A DNA stretch of 64,000 nt from Catenulispora rubra. Its GTDB lineage: Bacteria; Actinomycetota; Actinomycetes; Streptomycetales; Catenulisporaceae. Below are positions 60,317 to 64,000 of this stretch, piece by piece (positions within the stretch are counted from its first letter, which is position 1; every line of letters begins with the position of its first letter). The notes beneath the pieces were generated by a model, which was given only the letters and a program-made list of their open reading frames with translations, was not told where the DNA came from and searched no databases. The position numbers and the translations under genes were made by a program. The stretch covers positions 1-64,000 of the forward strand of contig NZ_JAACYW010000012.1 of the NCBI RefSeq assembly GCF_015356825.1, written 5' to 3'.

Positions 60317-60529
60317 TCAGCAGTTCGCCGAGAGCGGCGCAAGCAGGGTGGCAGGGCCGGGATTATTGCCCATATGTGAGATGAAAACGTCCGGAATGAC
60401 CATAGCTGCGGTGCTGGAGTGCCGCGCCAGAGTGGTGACCGCACGCACGGCCGTGTTCGGTGCACCCGTCGCGATGGCCGCGAGGGAGGCGGCCGCGAGG
60501 ACGGTCCGTCGGAAGGATGCAAATTGCAC
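60317..60529 (-). CDS. Putative small secreted peptide (70 aa)
   Basis: GTG 60529 with GGAG 6 bp upstream. Residues 1-29 form a Sec signal peptide (RRTVLAAASLAAIATGAPNT then AVRA). The mature part is about 40 residues with a single C-terminal Cys. No family recognised. It lies upstream of, and on the same strand as, the DUF397 gene. In Streptomyces such small exported peptides sometimes serve as signals or surfactants, but nothing here shows that. The call rests on signal peptide, ribosome site and composition. Confidence 0.45.
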   Translation of the reverse strand: MQFASFRRTVLAAASLAAIATGAPNTAVRAVTTLARHSSTAAMVIPDVFISHMGNNPGPATLLAPLSANC

Positions 60530-60935
60530 TGTTGCTCCGATCTTCTTTGATCGCTTTGACCATGAACAAGATCTTGATCAGAACCTGAACAAGTCGGCGA
60601 AAGAAACCTTTCCCGACTCAGACAGGGCACAAGGTGCGGTCTTGGCACCGATCCACCCATGTCAGCGCCGATGCAGTGCGACGATCGGTCGATACATGGC
60701 CCTCAGTGTTCCGACACAGTGCACCGTACAGGGTGCAAAGCGGCACAGCACCGACAATCACCGAATTCGCGTCGGCCGCATCGCCACCTCCGACGCGCCT
60801 CGGCGCGCCACCGGCGGACGGCACCGAACGCGCTCCGACCCGTCTCACCGATCGAGTGAGAAACCGTTGTCCGACTTTGGGTGATCCTGTAGCTTTCTTC
60901 CGTGACAGAGCACTGAGATATGCGGGGTGTTCTCG
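60530..60935. other. Intergenic region between divergent small genes
   Basis: No gene seen. The region is relatively A/T-rich around 60530-60620, consistent with promoters for the leftward secreted-peptide gene, and around 60885-60930 for the rightward HTH gene. Confidence 0.4.
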
Positions 60936-61433
60936 ATGGGGCTGCGGGTCAACACGGCGGCGCAACGCCGTTCACACGCGATCCAGTCACAACTCATGGC
61001 CGCCAGGCAGGCGGCGGGGCTGTCGCGCGACGCACTGGGCACCGTCCTGAGCGTTTCGAGCCGGACCCTGCAGGACTGGGAGAAGTGCTACGACTCGCCC
61101 AGCCTGGCCCATCTGTTGAAATGGGCCCGCGAGCTGGGATTCCGCATAGGGCTGGTGGACCGGCTGGCCGGCGCGGAGCCCGCCGCCCCGGCGCCGGATG
61201 ACGACGCGCCCTGGGAATTGCGGGAAATGCGCCGAATAGCGCCGCCGCTGAAGTCACGCCGGATGGCGCGCAAGATCTCGCAGACGGACCTGGGGCTGAT
61301 CGTCGGGGTCAGCCGGTCGTCGTTGCAGCGCTGGGAGGACGGCGAGCAGCTGCCGCGGATGATCGCGCTGATCGTGTGGGCCGATCGCCTGGACCTCGTG
61401 GTCGAGCTGCATCCGCTGGCCGACGGGGCCTGA
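60936..61433 (+). CDS. Protein with two tandem XRE-type helix-turn-helix domains
   Basis: 165 residues from ATG 60936, with GGGGTG about 7 bp upstream; GTG 60927 is an alternative start. HTH 1: LMAARQAAGLSRDALGTVLSVSSRTLQDWEKCYDSPSLAHLLKWARELGFRIGLV (about 20-75). HTH 2: RRMARKISQTDLGLIVGVSRSSLQRWEDGEQLPRMIALIVWADRLDLVVEL (about 107-158). The two repeats share spacing and end in an identical-type strand, so this is an internal duplication. It may bind DNA as a pseudo-dimer. No ligand domain is present. Confidence 0.82.
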   Translation: MGLRVNTAAQRRSHAIQSQLMAARQAAGLSRDALGTVLSVSSRTLQDWEKCYDSPSLAHLLKWARELGFRIGLVDRLAGAEPAAPAPDDDAPWELREMRRIAPPLKSRRMARKISQTDLGLIVGVSRSSLQRWEDGEQLPRMIALIVWADRLDLVVELHPLADGA

Positions 61434-61552
61434 GGCGGCACGCCGGCGCCTGCACGGGTTGACCGCCCGCGCCGACGGCCGTCCGAGGCATATCGCCGGC
61501 ATACCGAAAACCGGATACATGCCGGCAACGCCACGTCTCCTTGACTGAATGC

Positions 61553-62566
61553 GTGGCTACCTCCGAACAAGCGCGAAAAGCGTTACGCTGTAACCGATCC
61601 ACGATCGCCGCCTCCTTCGGAGTGCTCGGCGCGGTACTGATCGGGGTATCCGGTTGTGGCTCGCCGACAGCCGACGGCACGCAGGGCAGGCCGCGTTCCT
61701 CGCCGCCTTCCTTCTTCTCCGGCGCCCCAAGCGGTTCCGCGTCCGCGTCCGGTCGCCAAAGCGCGCCCGATCACGCCGACGCCCAAGCGCTCCCGAGCAC
61801 GGTCTGGCCCGCGCACGGCCAGGCCGCGTTCATCGAGTCCGGCCAGTCGCAGATCCAGGTCGGCCCGAACCAGCGCGCCGCGCCGATCGCCAGCGTCACC
61901 AAGGTGATGACGGCCTACCTCGTCCTCCGTGACCACCCCCTGCAGGCCGGCCAGGACGGTCCGACGCTCACGCTCTCCGCGTCCGACGTCGCAGACACCG
62001 CGCACCGGCGCGCGCTGGGGCAGTCGATCGTGTCGATAGCCGCCGGCGAACAGCTGACCGAACGGCAAGCGCTACAAGCGCTGTTGCTCCCGTCGGCGAA
62101 CAACATCGCCGCGGTGCTGGCCAAATGGGACGCCGGCTCAACAGACCAGTTCGTCTCCCAGATGAACGCCGCCGCGCAGTCGCTCGGCATGAACGACACC
62201 CGCTACACCGACCCCAGCGGCTTCGAGCAGAGCACGGTCTCGACCGCGGCCGACCAGGTACGCGTCGTCCAGCAGGCGATGACCCTGCCGGTGTTCGCGA
62301 GCATCGTCTCCATGCCGAGCACGACACTGCCGGTCGCCGGGACCGTGGCCAACACCGACACGCTGCTCGGCCACGACGGGTTCGTCGGCGTGAAGACCGG
62401 ATCGGACAACGCCGCCGGCGGCTGCTTCGCGTTCCGGGCCGTCCGCACGATCGGCGGCAAGCAGACGACGATCACCGGAGTCGTGCTGGGCCAGCCCGGC
62501 GCCGACCAGGTCGCGGCCGGGCTCATGGGGGCGAAGGCCATGGTCGACCGCATCGCCGGTCAGTAG
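61553..62566 (+). CDS. Lipoprotein D-alanyl-D-alanine carboxypeptidase (DacA/penicillin-binding protein type)
   Basis: 337 residues if started at GTG 61553; TTG 61541 is also possible. Lipobox VSGC with Cys35. Active-site triad of serine peptidases S11: S114-V-T-K117, S181-A-N183 and K281-T-G283. After the Cys a Ser/Pro linker (about 40-75) leads to the catalytic domain. It trims the terminal D-Ala from peptidoglycan side chains at the outer face of the membrane. The usual C-terminal stalk domain is missing, as in the lipid-anchored subgroup. Confidence 0.9.
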   Translation: MATSEQARKALRCNRSTIAASFGVLGAVLIGVSGCGSPTADGTQGRPRSSPPSFFSGAPSGSASASGRQSAPDHADAQALPSTVWPAHGQAAFIESGQSQIQVGPNQRAAPIASVTKVMTAYLVLRDHPLQAGQDGPTLTLSASDVADTAHRRALGQSIVSIAAGEQLTERQALQALLLPSANNIAAVLAKWDAGSTDQFVSQMNAAAQSLGMNDTRYTDPSGFEQSTVSTAADQVRVVQQAMTLPVFASIVSMPSTTLPVAGTVANTDTLLGHDGFVGVKTGSDNAAGGCFAFRAVRTIGGKQTTITGVVLGQPGADQVAAGLMGAKAMVDRIAGQ

Positions 62567-62594
62567 CAGTCGAGTGAGTGGTGGCCCGTAGCGC

Positions 62595-63536
62595 TCAGAC
62601 GTGTGCACTGTCCAGCAGCAGCTGCTCAGTGGCCTGCCACAACCGCCGCTCCCGCTCCCGATCCTGAGCAATCGGCTTCACTTCGGTCACCTTGTCCCGC
62701 ACCACGAACGCACCGTCACGCAGCTGCTCCCACTTCGCATCCAGCGCCACCGAAGCCAAAGCCACCCCAGAACGCTTAGGCGTAGCAACCCCGGGCAGAC
62801 GCCCGAGCCCACGTCCCATCGCCTGCGCCGCCGCCGGCATCCCCCGGCTCAGGTCGGTGCCGGGCATCCAGCCGGGCTCGAACACGACCACGTTGACAGC
62901 TGGCGCCACCTGACGCTGGAGTTCGTGGGCGTAGTAAAGGATCGCGAGTTTGGTGTTGGAGTAGGCGACACCGCCGGCCTTGAAACTCGGCTTCGTCTCG
63001 GCAGTCGCGGGACGCGCGATCTCCACCGGATCGCGCCAGTCCGCCGCGGGCACTCCCATCAGGCGCCGATAGATGTTGGCGTGATACGTGTTCGAACCGA
63101 GCATCACGACGCGCGCCGGCGCGCTGAGAACATCGCGCAGGTCGGCGATGAGCTGCGCATGCGCGAGATACCCGACCGCGAAGGTGAGCTCGTAGCCGTC
63201 GGCGGAGGTCTGCCGGGTGTCGGCCGACATGGCGCCGGCGTTGGCGATCAGCGCACGCAGCGGCCGAACGGCTCCGCTCGCCAGCAACTGGCGCGCAGCA
63301 GCGGCTGCTTTCCGCACCTCAGCGAGCCGCGATAGGTCGCAGCCGATGGTGTGTACGGTCGCACCGCGATTGCGCGCCGCTTGTGCGACGTCCTCAAGGG
63401 CCTTTCCAGGCCGGCCCACCAGGAGCAGGTCCGGGCGGTCGCCGTCGGGGCGGGAGGCCAGGGACAGGGCTGTGGCGCGGCCCAGGCCCCGGGTCGGGCC
63501 GGTGATGAGGACGGTTCCGGGTTCCGTGGCGGTCAT
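62595..63536 (-). CDS. Short-chain dehydrogenase/reductase (retinol dehydrogenase-like)
   Basis: 313 residues from ATG 63536 with AGAGG upstream. Cofactor motif ITGPTRGLGRATALSLA (about 10-26), NAG motif in ALIANAGAMSADTR, catalytic Ser in VVMLGSNTYH and YxxxK in GGVAYSNTKLAIL. The substrate loop is long, as in WW-domain oxidoreductase/retinol dehydrogenase-like SDRs. It diverges from an XRE regulator, the usual arrangement when that regulator controls the SDR gene. Confidence 0.9.
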   Translation of the reverse strand: MTATEPGTVLITGPTRGLGRATALSLASRPDGDRPDLLLVGRPGKALEDVAQAARNRGATVHTIGCDLSRLAEVRKAAAAARQLLASGAVRPLRALIANAGAMSADTRQTSADGYELTFAVGYLAHAQLIADLRDVLSAPARVVMLGSNTYHANIYRRLMGVPAADWRDPVEIARPATAETKPSFKAGGVAYSNTKLAILYYAHELQRQVAPAVNVVVFEPGWMPGTDLSRGMPAAAQAMGRGLGRLPGVATPKRSGVALASVALDAKWEQLRDGAFVVRDKVTEVKPIAQDRERERRLWQATEQLLLDSAHV

Positions 63537-63545
63537 GTCGTTACC

Positions 63546-63590
63546 TCTTGCTGCTTCGGGTTGGCGCTTCGGGGATCTTGCTGCTTCGGG
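63546..63590. promoter_or_regulatory. 15-bp direct repeats between the SDR and XRE genes
   Basis: TCTTGCTGCTTCGGG at 63546-63560 and again at 63576-63590, exactly 30 bp apart (nearly three helical turns), with a partial copy (GCGCTTCGGGGA) between them. A candidate operator for the divergent XRE regulator. Confidence 0.55.
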
Positions 63591-63701
63591 GGCTTGCTTC
63601 GTTCCGAGTCTCGGCCCGCGCCGCCAGGTCAACCAGCCGTCCGCTTTTCCTAGGACTGCCAGGACCAGGACAATCACGCCGCGCACGCCCAGACTGGAGG
63701 C

Positions 63702-64000
63702 ATGGAGTCCTCGGAGTTCGGCCGGATGGTGCGCCGCTCGCGGGACCGGGTCGCGCCCGAGGCCGTCGGCATGCCGGCCGGGCGCCGCCGCCGGGCCGCC
63801 GGGCTGCGGCGCGAGGAGTTGGCCGCGCTCGCCGGGATCTCGGCCGACTACCTCACCCGGCTGGAGCAGGGACGGGCCACCGCGCCATCCGTCCACGTGG
63901 TCGAGGCGCTGGCGCAGGCGCTGCGGCTGCCCGACGCCGAGCGCGAGGTGCTGTACCGGCTGGCCGGGCACGCGATGCCGGGCCCCGACCTCGTCCCCTC
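63702..64000 (+). CDS. XRE-family regulator (MmyB type), cut by the window end
   Basis: ATG 63702; 99 residues visible. HTH: MPAGRRRRAAGLRREELAALAGISADYLTRLEQGRATAPSVHVVEALAQALRL (about 24-76), then DAEREVLYRLAGHAMPG, the start of the linker to the MmyB-like ligand-binding domain. It is diverged from the SDR gene and likely regulates it. GGAGG lies only 1 bp before the ATG, too close to act as a normal ribosome site, so the transcript may be leaderless. Confidence 0.88.
   Translation, partial: MESSEFGRMVRRSRDRVAPEAVGMPAGRRRRAAGLRREELAALAGISADYLTRLEQGRATAPSVHVVEALAQALRLPDAEREVLYRLAGHAMPGPDLVP

Noticed and set aside
1-64000. tRNA or rRNA genes
   Set aside because: No tRNA-like clover-leaf with a GTTCGA-type T-arm, and no rRNA sequence, was recognised on either strand by eye.

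Overview
The window is high-GC actinomycete chromosome. Genes are dense, GTG and TTG starts are common, many regulators belong to actinobacterial families (DUF5753-type XRE proteins, a DUF397 protein, an NB-ARC/TPR regulator, a SigE-type sigma factor), and several genes look leaderless. The run isoprenyl transferase - PhoH - two secreted lytic transglycosylases, near a GTP-type PEP carboxykinase, resembles Streptomyces, Catenulispora and relatives. The genus is an inference. No tRNA, rRNA or CRISPR array was seen.

Layout. 1-6.0 kb: a SpoIIE-type phosphatase cut by the window edge, a Nudix hydrolase, pterin carbinolamine dehydratase, a Pit phosphate transporter with its DUF47 partner, and two genes of unknown function. 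6.2-16.4 kb: conserved housekeeping block (XRE regulator, haemolysin III protein, pckG, uppS, phoH, two wall lytic enzymes, LtrA). 16.4-16.9 kb: debris made of an AhpD tail, an IS30 transposase tail and a secreted-protein tail. 17.0-19.7 kb: a membrane protein, an NAD(P)-binding oxidoreductase and a secreted esterase. 19.8-26.0 kb: divergent D-amino-acid/keto-acid catabolic cluster (PfkB kinase, IclR and RidA leftward; D-threonine aldolase-like enzyme, D-aminoacylase and KDPG aldolase rightward) around a palindromic operator candidate. 26.3-29.3 kb: a hypothetical protein and a large lipoprotein. 29.4-31.5 kb: five-gene XRE/DUF6879 cassette bounded by near-identical terminators. 31.6-42.6 kb: class I fumarase, MFS exporter with GntR regulator, DUF1707 and YbjQ proteins, an epimerase, SigE sigma factor with a membrane partner, and a DUF255 thioredoxin-fold protein.

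42.6-48.3 kb is the most unusual part. A Fic protein, a 205-aa unknown, a CcbP-like protein and a 392-aa unknown lie between the intact DUF255 gene and a second copy of its 5' end. An AAA/DUF4143 ATPase follows, inserted between two diverged copies of a 0.5-0.65 kb segment made of the 392-aa gene's tail, the DUF255 fragment and a shared tail. This looks like repeated cargo insertion at one hot spot.

48.6-57 kb: MarR/esterase and DUF1304/TetR units with clear operators, then a sugar locus (alcohol dehydrogenase, GH36 alpha-galactosidase, ABC permease) whose permease is fused head-to-head to a 5'-truncated secreted peptidase, so the other transporter genes are missing. 57-64 kb: EF-hand protein, NB-ARC/TPR regulator, DUF397 protein, a small secreted peptide, a double-HTH protein, a D,D-carboxypeptidase lipoprotein, and an SDR enzyme diverging from an XRE regulator cut by the window end.
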